Program-made: the position numbers and the translations under genes
Shown: piece after piece, positions 25,616-33,983 of the stretch
Numbering within the stretch: position 1 is the stretch's first letter
How the letters are laid out: every line of letters starts with the position of its first letter
The notes under the pieces: model-generated
Database searches by the model: none
What the model was told of the DNA's origin: nothing
The model's input: the letters and a program-made list of their open reading frames with translations, nothing else
Assembly: GCA_015231865.1 (NCBI GenBank)
Contig: JADGAU010000011.1
Span: forward strand, 1 to 38,364
From: Gammaproteobacteria bacterium
Lineage (GTDB): Bacteria > Pseudomonadota > Gammaproteobacteria > GRL18
Direction of reading: 5' to 3'
Length of the DNA stretch: 38,364 nucleotides

Positions 25616-25969
25616 CTATGAAATTATTTTGATTGGAATTACTTTTTGTTTTTTGAGATATTTTCGGCTAAGTCGATAGCTATCAACGATACCAATGACC
25701 CAGAGGATCAGTAAAACTGAAGCAGCCGCTCTCATATAAAATGCATCTTCAAATAACATTTCAACAATTCTGGCAATATCCATAGCTTCTATTTCAACGC
25801 TTTGAATACTTTTAATGATCTCAGTTGCTCGCTGAGTTAATTGGTATAGCAGGATTAGAAGTGAAATTGCTGACGCAGTCATTAAGCTAATACCTAGACG
25901 GTATTTATTCAGTAATAAATGTCCTAATCCTGGACAGATAAATGCAGATAATAGAACGGCGCTGTTCAA
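25616..25969 (-). CDS. Hypothetical small membrane protein downstream of hupB
   Basis: The protein has 117 residues. It shows an N-terminal hydrophobic hairpin (about 5-20 and 25-45, beginning SAFICPGLGHLLLNKYRLG, which is loosely TM2-domain-like), an acidic amphipathic middle (about 50-75) and another membrane segment (about 80-96). I recognise no named family with certainty. The start is TTG at 25969, immediately after the hupB stop, so translation probably depends on ribosomes finishing hupB. Confidence 0.65.
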   Translation of the reverse strand: MNSAVLLSAFICPGLGHLLLNKYRLGISLMTASAISLLILLYQLTQRATEIIKSIQSVEIEAMDIARIVEMLFEDAFYMRAAASVLLILWVIGIVDSYRLSRKYLKKQKVIPIKIIS

Positions 25970-26242
25970 TTAATTAACAGCATCCTTAAGCACTTTACCA
26001 GCTTTGAAAGCAGGATTTTTAGAAGCTTTAATTTGAATCGCTTGACCAGTTTGTGGGTTACGGCCAGAACGTGCAGCACGGTCTCTCACTTCAAATGTTC
26101 CAAATCCAATAAGAGTAACTGGCTCACTATTTGATAACGAATCTTTAATAGCATTAATAGTTGCATCTAAAGCACGACCAGCATCAGCTTTAGTTAGGTT
26201 TGATGATTCTGCGATGGCAGCAACAAGTTCAGTTTTATTCAT
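25970..26242 (-). CDS. hupB: DNA-binding protein HU-beta
   Basis: The protein has 90 residues, the standard length. It shows [11 protein letters not shown], '[10 protein letters not shown]' and the DNA-bending arm RNPQTGQAI with the intercalating Pro63, then [16 protein letters not shown]. It wraps and bends DNA as a dimer. A GGGGAAAAG ribosome site precedes the ATG. It is divergent from the DUF2157-like gene, with 151 bases between for both promoters. Confidence 0.97.
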   Translation of the reverse strand: MNKTELVAAIAESSNLTKADAGRALDATINAIKDSLSNSEPVTLIGFGTFEVRDRAARSGRNPQTGQAIQIKASKNPAFKAGKVLKDAVN

Positions 26243-26393
26243 TTGGACTTTTCCCCTTTAGAAATTAAGCAAATATCATATAATTTACGAACAACAAGGT
26301 CAATTGATGAATAAAATTAAAATGATATTTTAAGCATTAATTGTGATCATAGGTTAAAATACCGATACTTTTTAAATAAAAATAAGAAGATCT

Positions 26394-27413
26394 ATGAATA
26401 AAAAGCAATTAAATAAAGCAGTCCAGGAAGGTATCATTAGTCAAAAACAGGCTGATTTGTTATTTAATTTTTTATCGGACTCTGATAACTCGGTACTTAA
26501 TGGCACAAATACAAATATTTCCAACTCTGATAATATACCAATATCTTCCAGCGGCGAACAATTAAAGTTTCTTCGCAGTTTTGGAGATATTTTTATTGCC
26601 TTAGGTGTGTTGCTACTGGCATTTACGTCTCACCAGTTGGCTACATCAATTCTGGAACAGATTTTAATTATTGTTGGTTTCTATGTTATTTCAGAATGGC
26701 TCGTTGGTATTAAGCGTCTTGTATTACCTGGAATTACGTTACTTCTTTCAATTTTGTATTTTGTGAATGAAGTCGTTGATATCAATTTAGGTATGTATGA
26801 ATCACTGGATGTCATCTTTATGATTATGGCATCTTTGTTATTTTATCTTCGATATAAAATGCCATTTAGTCTTTATCCTGTTGCCGTTGGATGTATCTAT
26901 TTATCTATTGAATTATTCCAAATTAATGTTATTGAGCATCCCTATATTTTTATCATACTAGGACTAATCGTATTTAGTTTCGCCATGTGGTATGACTCCA
27001 GAGATACAAACCGCATAACCAGCCTTAGTGATAATGGATTTTGGTTGCATTTATTAGCTGCGCCTTTGATCGTTCACGGTGTTATGGTTAGTTTATTTTT
27101 ATCCGAACAACAAATGCTCCAGGTTGATAATATGACAATCATGACATTATTTACCTTATTTTTCTTTATTGCCTTATTTGTTGATAGAAGAGCAATTTTA
27201 GTTTCAAGCTTTGCTTATGCGCTTTTTGCAGTATTTAAATTTGCTTACCAACAATTTATGGAAGTCGATAATTTGACTTTATTTATTTTGATGGGCGTTG
27301 GCTTATTTATAATCTTCTTTGGAACTTATTGGTATAAAGTCAGGAAATTAGTATTTTCTCCTATTGCATCATGGCGTATCAGCCAATTTGTACCCAGTTT
27401 TGAAGTTAAATAA
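26394..27413 (+). CDS. Multi-pass membrane protein, DUF2157/DUF4401-like
   Basis: The protein has 339 residues. The N-terminal about 30 residues (KQLNKAVQEGIISQKQADLLFNF) are soluble and helical as in DUF2157. A polar linker follows, then about nine to ten membrane segments from residue 65 to 320, ending in a charged tail. No catalytic residues or transporter motif are seen. The function is unknown; relatives are scattered in gammaproteobacteria. Confidence 0.7.
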   Translation: MNKKQLNKAVQEGIISQKQADLLFNFLSDSDNSVLNGTNTNISNSDNIPISSSGEQLKFLRSFGDIFIALGVLLLAFTSHQLATSILEQILIIVGFYVISEWLVGIKRLVLPGITLLLSILYFVNEVVDINLGMYESLDVIFMIMASLLFYLRYKMPFSLYPVAVGCIYLSIELFQINVIEHPYIFIILGLIVFSFAMWYDSRDTNRITSLSDNGFWLHLLAAPLIVHGVMVSLFLSEQQMLQVDNMTIMTLFTLFFFIALFVDRRAILVSSFAYALFAVFKFAYQQFMEVDNLTLFILMGVGLFIIFFGTYWYKVRKLVFSPIASWRISQFVPSFEVK

Positions 27414-27605
27414 TGATATATAAGTTTTAGTTTTAGCCTCCAGTTTTTTTAAATTATGGCTATTTTCTACATCTGCATATGAAGCTAAAGGTATATAAAG
27501 GCAAAAGTGCATTCTCTAGTTCGAAGATATTATGAGTGTTTTATATAAGAAATTGAGTTAATTTATTTTCTACTAGCACTACACAGGTTAAATACAAGGA
27601 AAGCC
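27414..27605. other. Short AT-rich spacer, no gene seen
   Basis: A weak TAGCC...GGCTA inverted repeat with flanking T-runs lies at about 27433-27462 and may end the upstream transcript. Nothing else is recognisable. Confidence 0.3.
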
Positions 27606-27842
27606 ATGAAAAAACTAAAAAATGAAAAAGAGCTGGTTAAAAAAGCGATTATAGAAGGTGTAAAATATGGAGAGGGTAGAGGCGTTGTAGAATTTGAAGC
27701 CACTGACTCTGCTCATGAAAAAATTGAGTATATATACCGTTTATTGGTTCACGATAAGATTATCCAGCCAATTCCTGAAGATCAAATCTCTCAAAAATCA
27801 ATGATGCATAAACTTGCGATTTGGGCATCGAAGTTAAAATAA
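27606..27842 (+). CDS. Small acidic/basic soluble protein, DUF5062 family
   Basis: The protein has 78 residues. 'MKKLKNEKELVKKAIIEGVKYGEGRG' and 'IEYIYRLLVHDKIIQP' followed by a C-terminal 'MHKLAIWASKL' resemble DUF5062, a small family known from marine gammaproteobacteria. There is no known function. A CAAGGAAAG ribosome site directly precedes the ATG. It lies 21 bases before yggU. Confidence 0.7.
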   Translation: MKKLKNEKELVKKAIIEGVKYGEGRGVVEFEATDSAHEKIEYIYRLLVHDKIIQPIPEDQISQKSMMHKLAIWASKLK

Positions 27843-27863
27843 TATCATTTTATAATTTGAATT

Positions 27864-28157
27864 ATGGAGAATTTTTATACTTGGGAAGGTAAAAATCTTA
27901 GACTCAATGTCTTAGGAACTCCCGGAGCTAAGTTAAATAAAATTGGTAAGGTTAAAGGTAATCAACTAAAGATCAGTGTCACTTGTCCACCAGAAAATGG
28001 AAAAGCGACAAAGTGCATGATTAAATTTTTGTCAAAAGAATTTAATGTCAAAGCAAGCAATATCAATCTTGTTTTTGGTTTAACTAGTATCAATAAACAA
28101 TTTATAATTATAGAGCCTCAGCATTTACCTGAAATGATAAGTAGAGCTAATGTCTAA
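27864..28157 (+). CDS. yggU: YggU/DUF167 family protein
   Basis: The protein has 97 residues, normal for the family. The signature is the stretch 'GTPGAKLNKIGKVKGNQLKISVTCPPENGKATKCMIKFLSKEF' (conserved PGAK, PPENGKA and the later GLTSINKQF). The function is unknown; homologues are widespread. It lies 21 bases after the DUF5062 gene. Confidence 0.9.
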   Translation: MENFYTWEGKNLRLNVLGTPGAKLNKIGKVKGNQLKISVTCPPENGKATKCMIKFLSKEFNVKASNINLVFGLTSINKQFIIIEPQHLPEMISRANV

Positions 28158-28234
28158 TTTTAGCTGTGTTCCATTTAAGTTATATATGGCAAACTAAAAG
28201 ATAATGAAAAAATTACATTTGGAGTTTATGATTA

Positions 28235-30490
28235 ATGGTTCATCTAAGTGATGATGCAATAAAAAGAAGTCACCTTGATCTGTCAAAACGTTCATTAAAT
28301 GGGATTTTATTGTACCCTTTGGCTTGGCTTATTCTGACAAACTTCACCAGTATTTTAAACTATCAGAATTTTATAGTCTATTTATCTGGTTTTGTCATTT
28401 TGATTGTCAGTGCTTTAAGACTTGCATTAGTGAAATATTTTGATGTTATTAATATAAAATACCCAGAAAAATGGATACAGCTTTTTTCTTTAGGGGTCAT
28501 TACTTCAGCAGTCATTTGGAGTCTTTTCAGCGTACTATGTTTATCCTATTTAGGATTAACTCCAGAAGTAGTAATTATTATTTTACCTATCATTGTATTT
28601 TCAGCTGGTGGAATCGTTAGTTTATCTCCCGATAGAAATTTATTAATTAGCTTTTTAGCTATTTTAACAATCCCACAAATCCTTATCTTTATTCAACTAG
28701 GAACAACAAATAGCTATGTTATTTCATTTATTTTCTTAATATTTGAAATTTATTTATTAAAAGTAGGCTTACAAATAAATAAAGATTATTGGACTTTAAT
28801 AATTCGTAGCGAAGATAATTATCGGCTATTTGAAAATGTTGTAGAGCATAGTGTTGAAGCAATCTTAATAACGGATGAAAATAATAAGATTATTTTTATC
28901 AATAGTGCAATGCAAAAAGATACCGGATATACACTAGAAGATTTAAAAGGTAAAGACCCCAGTATCCTTCGTTCAAATTATACTCCGAATGAAACTTATC
29001 CTTATATGTGGCAAGCGATAAAAGAAAAAGACCATTGGCAAGGTGAGTTATGGGATAAAACCAAATCAGGTGAAATTGTACCGAAGTGGGCTTCAATCTA
29101 TATTCTTCGAGATGCAGATAGTGAAATAACAAATTATATTGCTAACTTTACTGATTTAACAGAAAGAAAAGAGGCAGAACAAAGAATAGAACATTTAGCT
29201 CATCATGACGCACTAACCGGCCTTTTAAACCGTTCTACACTAGAGCAAAGACTCGAACAAGCTATATCAATGTCAAAACGGAATAGAAAAAAAGTTGCGG
29301 TTATGTTTATTGATATGGATAGATTTAAATTAATTAATGATACGAAAGGCCATGATGTAGGTGATGCTTTATTAATCGAAGTTGCAAAACGTTTAAAAAA
29401 ATCAACTAGACAAAGTGATATTGTAGCCAGGCAGGGTGGTGATGAATTTGTTGTTGTATTGACAGATATGGAAGATGTTTTAATATCTAGTGCCATTGCA
29501 ACTTATATCGTTCATTCATTAGGACAACCTTATGAATTAAACGCACATACTTTACATACTTCTCCAAGTATCGGTATAAGTACATTTCCATCAGATGGAA
29601 ATGATGCAACTATTTTGTTAAAAAATGCTGATACAGCTATGTACCATGCAAAAGATGATGGTAGAAATAACTTCAAATTCTTTTCAAAAAAAATGAACAA
29701 AAGTATCGCTGACAAACTGGAAATGGAGAGCGACTTAAGAGATGCACTAAGTGAGAAGCAATTTAGTTTATATTATCAGCCAAAAATAAATACAGCAAAC
29801 GAGACTATTGCAGGTTTTGAAGCATTAATTCGTTGGCATCATCCAGAAAAAGGGCTGATATCACCAGATAGATTCATACCCGTTAGTGAGGAGTTAAGAT
29901 TAATTAATGACTTAGGTGATTGGGTAATTGAAGAAGCGGTTAAACAGCAAAAGATATGGTTTGATCAGGGTTATACAGAATTAGTAATGGCAATAAATTT
30001 ATCATTACAACAATTTTTAAGTGAAAAATTCATAGAAAATGTAGGAACAATCATTCATAAAAATCAATTGAACCCAAAAAATATAGAATTTGAAATTACC
30101 GAATCTATAGCGATGCATGATCCTGAAATGGTAATTAGTAAATTAAAAGAATTAAATGATATTGGAGTCTCATTAGCTATTGATGATTTTGGTACTGGAT
30201 ATTCATCCTTAGCATATTTAAAAAGATTACCGGTACAGACTATAAAAATTGACAAAACATTTATTAGTAACCTGGAGCATGATGAAAGTGATAAAAAAAT
30301 TACCTCTGCTACAATTTCTTTAGCCCATACATTAGGTTTTAAGGTAGTAGCCGAAGGTGTTGAAAATAAAATTCAAATGAAATTTTTACAAGATTTAAAT
30401 TGTGAATATTTACAAGGCTATCTTTATAGCAAACCATTGCCAATCGATGAAGCAAATAAATTATTGAATCAAGAGCTAATGAAAAACTAG
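28235..30490 (+). CDS. Membrane PAS-GGDEF-EAL cyclic-di-GMP enzyme
   Basis: The protein has 751 residues. Five to six membrane segments occupy about 22-175, followed by a PAS domain at about 190-312 (ends DLTERKEAE). The GGDEF domain (from DALTGLLNR) has GGDEF at 401-405 and an RxxD I-site at R392-D395. The EAL domain has E529-A-L, N588 (AINLS), E620 (FEITES), DDFGTGYSSLA at 650-660, K671, E707 (AEGVE) and Q727. Both active sites appear intact. A GGAG ribosome site is 11 bases upstream. A stand-alone receiver gene follows after 54 bases, so the two may act together. Confidence 0.93.
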   Translation: MVHLSDDAIKRSHLDLSKRSLNGILLYPLAWLILTNFTSILNYQNFIVYLSGFVILIVSALRLALVKYFDVINIKYPEKWIQLFSLGVITSAVIWSLFSVLCLSYLGLTPEVVIIILPIIVFSAGGIVSLSPDRNLLISFLAILTIPQILIFIQLGTTNSYVISFIFLIFEIYLLKVGLQINKDYWTLIIRSEDNYRLFENVVEHSVEAILITDENNKIIFINSAMQKDTGYTLEDLKGKDPSILRSNYTPNETYPYMWQAIKEKDHWQGELWDKTKSGEIVPKWASIYILRDADSEITNYIANFTDLTERKEAEQRIEHLAHHDALTGLLNRSTLEQRLEQAISMSKRNRKKVAVMFIDMDRFKLINDTKGHDVGDALLIEVAKRLKKSTRQSDIVARQGGDEFVVVLTDMEDVLISSAIATYIVHSLGQPYELNAHTLHTSPSIGISTFPSDGNDATILLKNADTAMYHAKDDGRNNFKFFSKKMNKSIADKLEMESDLRDALSEKQFSLYYQPKINTANETIAGFEALIRWHHPEKGLISPDRFIPVSEELRLINDLGDWVIEEAVKQQKIWFDQGYTELVMAINLSLQQFLSEKFIENVGTIIHKNQLNPKNIEFEITESIAMHDPEMVISKLKELNDIGVSLAIDDFGTGYSSLAYLKRLPVQTIKIDKTFISNLEHDESDKKITSATISLAHTLGFKVVAEGVENKIQMKFLQDLNCEYLQGYLYSKPLPIDEANKLLNQELMKN

Positions 30491-30544
30491 AAAAAATAGA
30501 TTAGAATCACTGTAACGAATTAATTATGTTAATATCATAAAATA

Positions 30545-30898
30545 ATGAAATATATACTTGTTGTAGAAGATGATCCAATAAATCAGTTAATAATTGAAGA
30601 CTATCTACAAGATTATGAAATTAATCTTATAGATGATGGTCAAAAGTGTCTTGATGAAGTTAATAAAAGAAAACCTGACATCATTTTACTGGATATTGCT
30701 ATTCCAACAATTGATGGTTACCAGGTTTGTCAGAAATTAAAAAGTGATAAAGCGTATCAAGATATACCAATTATAATGGTCACAGCCTACGCAAGAGAAA
30801 AGGAAAAAAATAAAGCTTTAGAAATTGGAGCAAATGATTATTTAACTAAACCATTCAAATATGAATCTCTAATGGAAATAATAAAAAAATATATATAA
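30545..30898 (+). CDS. Single-domain response regulator receiver
   Basis: The protein has 117 residues and is only a CheY-like receiver. The acidic pocket is E8-D9-D10 (VVEDDPINQ), phosphoacceptor D50 (ILLDIAIP), T80 and K102 (YLTKPFK). There is no output domain. It follows a GGDEF-EAL gene and precedes a convergent gene after only six bases. It could accept phosphate from the hybrid kinase at 5728-8118 or a distant kinase; no partner is assignable. Confidence 0.92.
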   Translation: MKYILVVEDDPINQLIIEDYLQDYEINLIDDGQKCLDEVNKRKPDIILLDIAIPTIDGYQVCQKLKSDKAYQDIPIIMVTAYAREKEKNKALEIGANDYLTKPFKYESLMEIIKKYI

Positions 30899-30904
30899 AT
30901 ATTT

Positions 30905-32227
30905 CTATTCAAAAATAAGTGAATCAATAATTGATTTTACTTCATCTGAATTCCAGTCAATTCCACGATTAATTGAATATCTGACTTTACCATTTTTATC
31001 CAGAATAAAAGAACTTGGTAGGGCGAATATATGCCACTTATCAGAAACAAGACCATTTATATCCATTAAAACAGGAAACTCAACAGAAACCTTTTTTAAA
31101 AAAGCTTCAATATCATTCGCATTTTCTTGAAAATTAATAGATATTAACTCAAAAGTATTACCGGGATAATTTGATAAATAATGTGACTGTAATTTATTTA
31201 ATGAAGGTATTTCTTCAACACATGGTGGGCACCAGGAAGCCCAAAAATTAACAATGGTAACTTTGGGTAAAGTTCCAGGGACTAAATCACTTTTATTCCG
31301 ATATTTTTTATTAAAATCAGATAATTTAAAGTTAAGATCAGGTTTAAATTTAGAATTAAGAGGAAATGTTTTTAAGCCAACAATAGCTTCCTTATTGGAA
31401 TTATGATCGATTGTAAATGGAATAGCAGGTTTAAATTCATTAACAGATTCTAATAATGAAAAGAATTGAACTAATTGATAGGGGATTTTTGCAGTAACAA
31501 TTTTTTCAGCTTCAGTTGCTTTTATTGTACGATTTTCATTTTCCAAAGCATGCATAAAAAACCAATCACGTACATCGGGAACTAGTTGAATAAATGAAGA
31601 TGAATCAGAATTCCACAAAGTGGAGAAAATTTCTTCTATGTGGTTAATATGACCACCGAATTTGGGTTGATAGACAACAATAGGCAAATTAGAGTGTTTA
31701 ATAATAGCGTTTAAATCAGGCGCTAGACCAGCAATATTTTGTACATTATAAAAATTAGGATAAAACAGTATCGAACCAAGAAATGACTTATAAGACTGTT
31801 TATTATAATTTTCAGAAGATTGCCAAAGATGGACACCTTTAAGGGCAACCAGACTCATACGATCATAAGCTGAAACGATAACTTTTTTACCAGTTTTAAT
31901 TGCATTAGCAATTAAAGCAGAAACACCAGTACCAGATAATTTATCTACACTGTCTGAAGATTCTGGTAAAAAGTAATTATGAATTAAATTTATTCTCCAA
32001 ACTTCAATTCCAGATTTAACAGTTTCAGCAATCATATTTTCAAACATCAGACGTTCATCAAAATGACGGGTTAACCAGATTTGTAAATATTTTCCTTTAG
32101 CAGGATAAACCTCAACAACTAATTCATGATCATCTTTATCATGAAATGTTATTTCATTTGTTTCAATTGCAAATGAAACCATCGAAAAATTTAAAAACAA
32201 AAAAGAAGCAAACAAAAATTTAAACAT
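30905..32227 (-). CDS. Exported protein with alpha/beta-like N-terminal domain fused to a TlpA thioredoxin domain
   Basis: The protein has 440 residues. Residues 1-20 form a signal peptide (FLFASFLFLNFSMVSFA). Residues about 25-270 have alternating strands and helices with 'KVIVSAYDRMSLVAL' and 'PIVVYQPKFGGHI', loosely like an alpha/beta-hydrolase fold but without an obvious triad. Residues about 315-440 are a TlpA/ResA-like domain with redox motif C333-P-P-C336 (WASWCPPC) and cis-Pro404 (ALPSSFI). The redox domain probably reduces periplasmic disulfides or serves cytochrome c assembly. The fusion is unusual; TlpA proteins are normally about 170 residues. It stands alone and is convergent with the receiver gene. 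Confidence 0.8.
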   Translation of the reverse strand: MFKFLFASFLFLNFSMVSFAIETNEITFHDKDDHELVVEVYPAKGKYLQIWLTRHFDERLMFENMIAETVKSGIEVWRINLIHNYFLPESSDSVDKLSGTGVSALIANAIKTGKKVIVSAYDRMSLVALKGVHLWQSSENYNKQSYKSFLGSILFYPNFYNVQNIAGLAPDLNAIIKHSNLPIVVYQPKFGGHINHIEEIFSTLWNSDSSSFIQLVPDVRDWFFMHALENENRTIKATEAEKIVTAKIPYQLVQFFSLLESVNEFKPAIPFTIDHNSNKEAIVGLKTFPLNSKFKPDLNFKLSDFNKKYRNKSDLVPGTLPKVTIVNFWASWCPPCVEEIPSLNKLQSHYLSNYPGNTFELISINFQENANDIEAFLKKVSVEFPVLMDINGLVSDKWHIFALPSSFILDKNGKVRYSINRGIDWNSDEVKSIIDSLIFE

Positions 32228-32766
32228 TGGCCATCAGCTAATAATGATTAATAGTAAGTGTCTACAGATTAGAAGAAAATTTTATAAACGAATTAAATTT
32301 AATTACTAAAGAAGAGCAGTATTGAAAGTATTATGTATTAATCAGAAAAATTTATAAATTCTTTTTAATATTAATACAATTTAACATAATATATATTATA
32401 CGCAATTGGATATAGCAATATGGGCAAAAACAAGGCGCGCTCTCGTGCATAAAACATGGCTTGTGGCTGTCATAACTAGTGAAATTCATCAGATTGCATC
32501 ATTATTATTTGATCGTTATATATATTATTACGCAATTGATTTTATTAAATAAATTTATATCAATAATTGCCAGTTACTTTATTTCGAGTAAATAAATTGG
32601 GTATAAGAATTCTAATGATTATTTTTAAGTGATTTATTTTTGTATTGTGAAATGAAACTAATTATTTGATAAAAGTTTTAACAAATAATTAGTTTTGAAT
32701 TGTTGCTAATAATTTTATTAATGAGTTGCTTGATGAGTCGTTTGGATTTGAAATGTAAAAATCAAA
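32228..32766. other. 539-base gene-free AT-rich region with a direct repeat
   Basis: No gene is recognisable. Near-identical stretches ending ACGCAATTG occur at about 32390-32408 and 32518-32538 (the second has one extra T). They bound about 110 bases that include a locally G+C-rich piece, GGCGCGCTCTCGTGC (about 32434-32448). It could be a small RNA gene or the scar of a small insertion with flanking duplication, but nothing more can be said from the sequence. Confidence 0.4.
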
Positions 32767-33939
32767 TTAACTTGCTTCAGTTAATTGATCCATAATTTTT
32801 CTTTTAAGCGGTAAAAAATTACTACCTAATCTAAGCAATGCTTTACGTACAAATTTTCCTGGGACTGTTTCATTGGTGAAAACTTGAACTAAACCATTCG
32901 TACCATAATATAACGGTCTGGTAAAAACTTGGTGTCGTTTATTATAATTTCTTAAAACTTTTTGACTGGCAATATCCTGATTTTTTTCCATTGCCTGCTT
33001 AATTTCTTCGAATAAGTAATTTTGACCACGTAAACCCAAATTAAATCCATGAGCAGTTACAGGATGCATTCCAACTGCAGCATCACCAATAATTGCAAAA
33101 CGATTTGCATAAAATCTATCCGCATGAACGCCAACTAATGGATAAGCTATTCGCTTTGTAATAACTTCCATTTTTCCAAAACGATTATTTAAATGTTTGG
33201 CGCAATCAAGGTTAAATTCATCATCATCCATTGCTAATATAGCTGATGCTTTACTAGATTCAATAGTGATTACAATTGATGATTCATTTTGTGATAAGGG
33301 TAAAATCGCCATAGTGCGACCATATTGAAAGCATTCAAAGGCTGTTTGATCATTAGAAATCTCATGTTTAGCCTTAGAGACAATAACTGTGCGACCAAAA
33401 TCCTTGTGTTTTGCGGGGATTCCCATCATTCTGCGGGTATTTGAAAAACGACTATCCGCTGAAACAATAAGATCTGCACTTAGCTCATCTCCATTAGAGA
33501 GCGTTACTGTACCACCTTTATCATTAGTAGATAAAGAAACAACGCTAACACCACAGACAATATTAATCTTGTCATGAGTGATGACTTCTTCATAAATTGA
33601 CTTACGGATCAAATGGTTAGGGACAAGGTAACCTAATGTTTCTGTATTTGCTTCATGATGATCAAAAAATAAGGTGTAGGGTGAGTCTCCATCAAGAACT
33701 TTTGCCTGTTTAATCATAGAGATACCATCTTCAGGAAGTCTATTCCATGATCCATTATCTTTCATTAACTGCACAGACAAATGAGTTAAAGCAATTTCTC
33801 TACCATCCCATTGTGGCTCAGAAATTTGCTTAAGTGTTTGTTGTTCTAAGACGGTGATTTCAATATCTAATGATGATAATGAACGTGCAAAACTTAATCC
33901 TGCTGGGCCGGCACCTATAATTATCACTTTATTATTCAT
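32767..33939 (-). CDS. ubiM: UbiM-type FAD-dependent ubiquinone-pathway hydroxylase
   Basis: The protein has 390 residues of the UbiH/VisC monooxygenase family. The Rossmann motif GAGPAG is at 9-14, the DGREIAL motif at 46-52, 'DSRFSNTRR' near 163, and 'GDAAVGMHPVTAHGFNLGLRG' at 286-306. The last variant (GMHPVTAHG rather than HTIHPLAGQG) and 'LGYLVPNHLIRKS' point to UbiM, which hydroxylates the demethoxyubiquinol ring, rather than UbiH, UbiF or UbiI. Other Ubi-family substrates remain possible. It is 44 bases downstream of ppdK on the same strand, with AAAGGGTGAG before its ATG. Confidence 0.8.
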   Translation of the reverse strand: MNNKVIIIGAGPAGLSFARSLSSLDIEITVLEQQTLKQISEPQWDGREIALTHLSVQLMKDNGSWNRLPEDGISMIKQAKVLDGDSPYTLFFDHHEANTETLGYLVPNHLIRKSIYEEVITHDKINIVCGVSVVSLSTNDKGGTVTLSNGDELSADLIVSADSRFSNTRRMMGIPAKHKDFGRTVIVSKAKHEISNDQTAFECFQYGRTMAILPLSQNESSIVITIESSKASAILAMDDDEFNLDCAKHLNNRFGKMEVITKRIAYPLVGVHADRFYANRFAIIGDAAVGMHPVTAHGFNLGLRGQNYLFEEIKQAMEKNQDIASQKVLRNYNKRHQVFTRPLYYGTNGLVQVFTNETVPGKFVRKALLRLGSNFLPLKRKIMDQLTEAS

Positions 33940-33983
33940 AAACTCACCCTTTTCATTAAAAACCCCTTATTATTTTTATTAAC

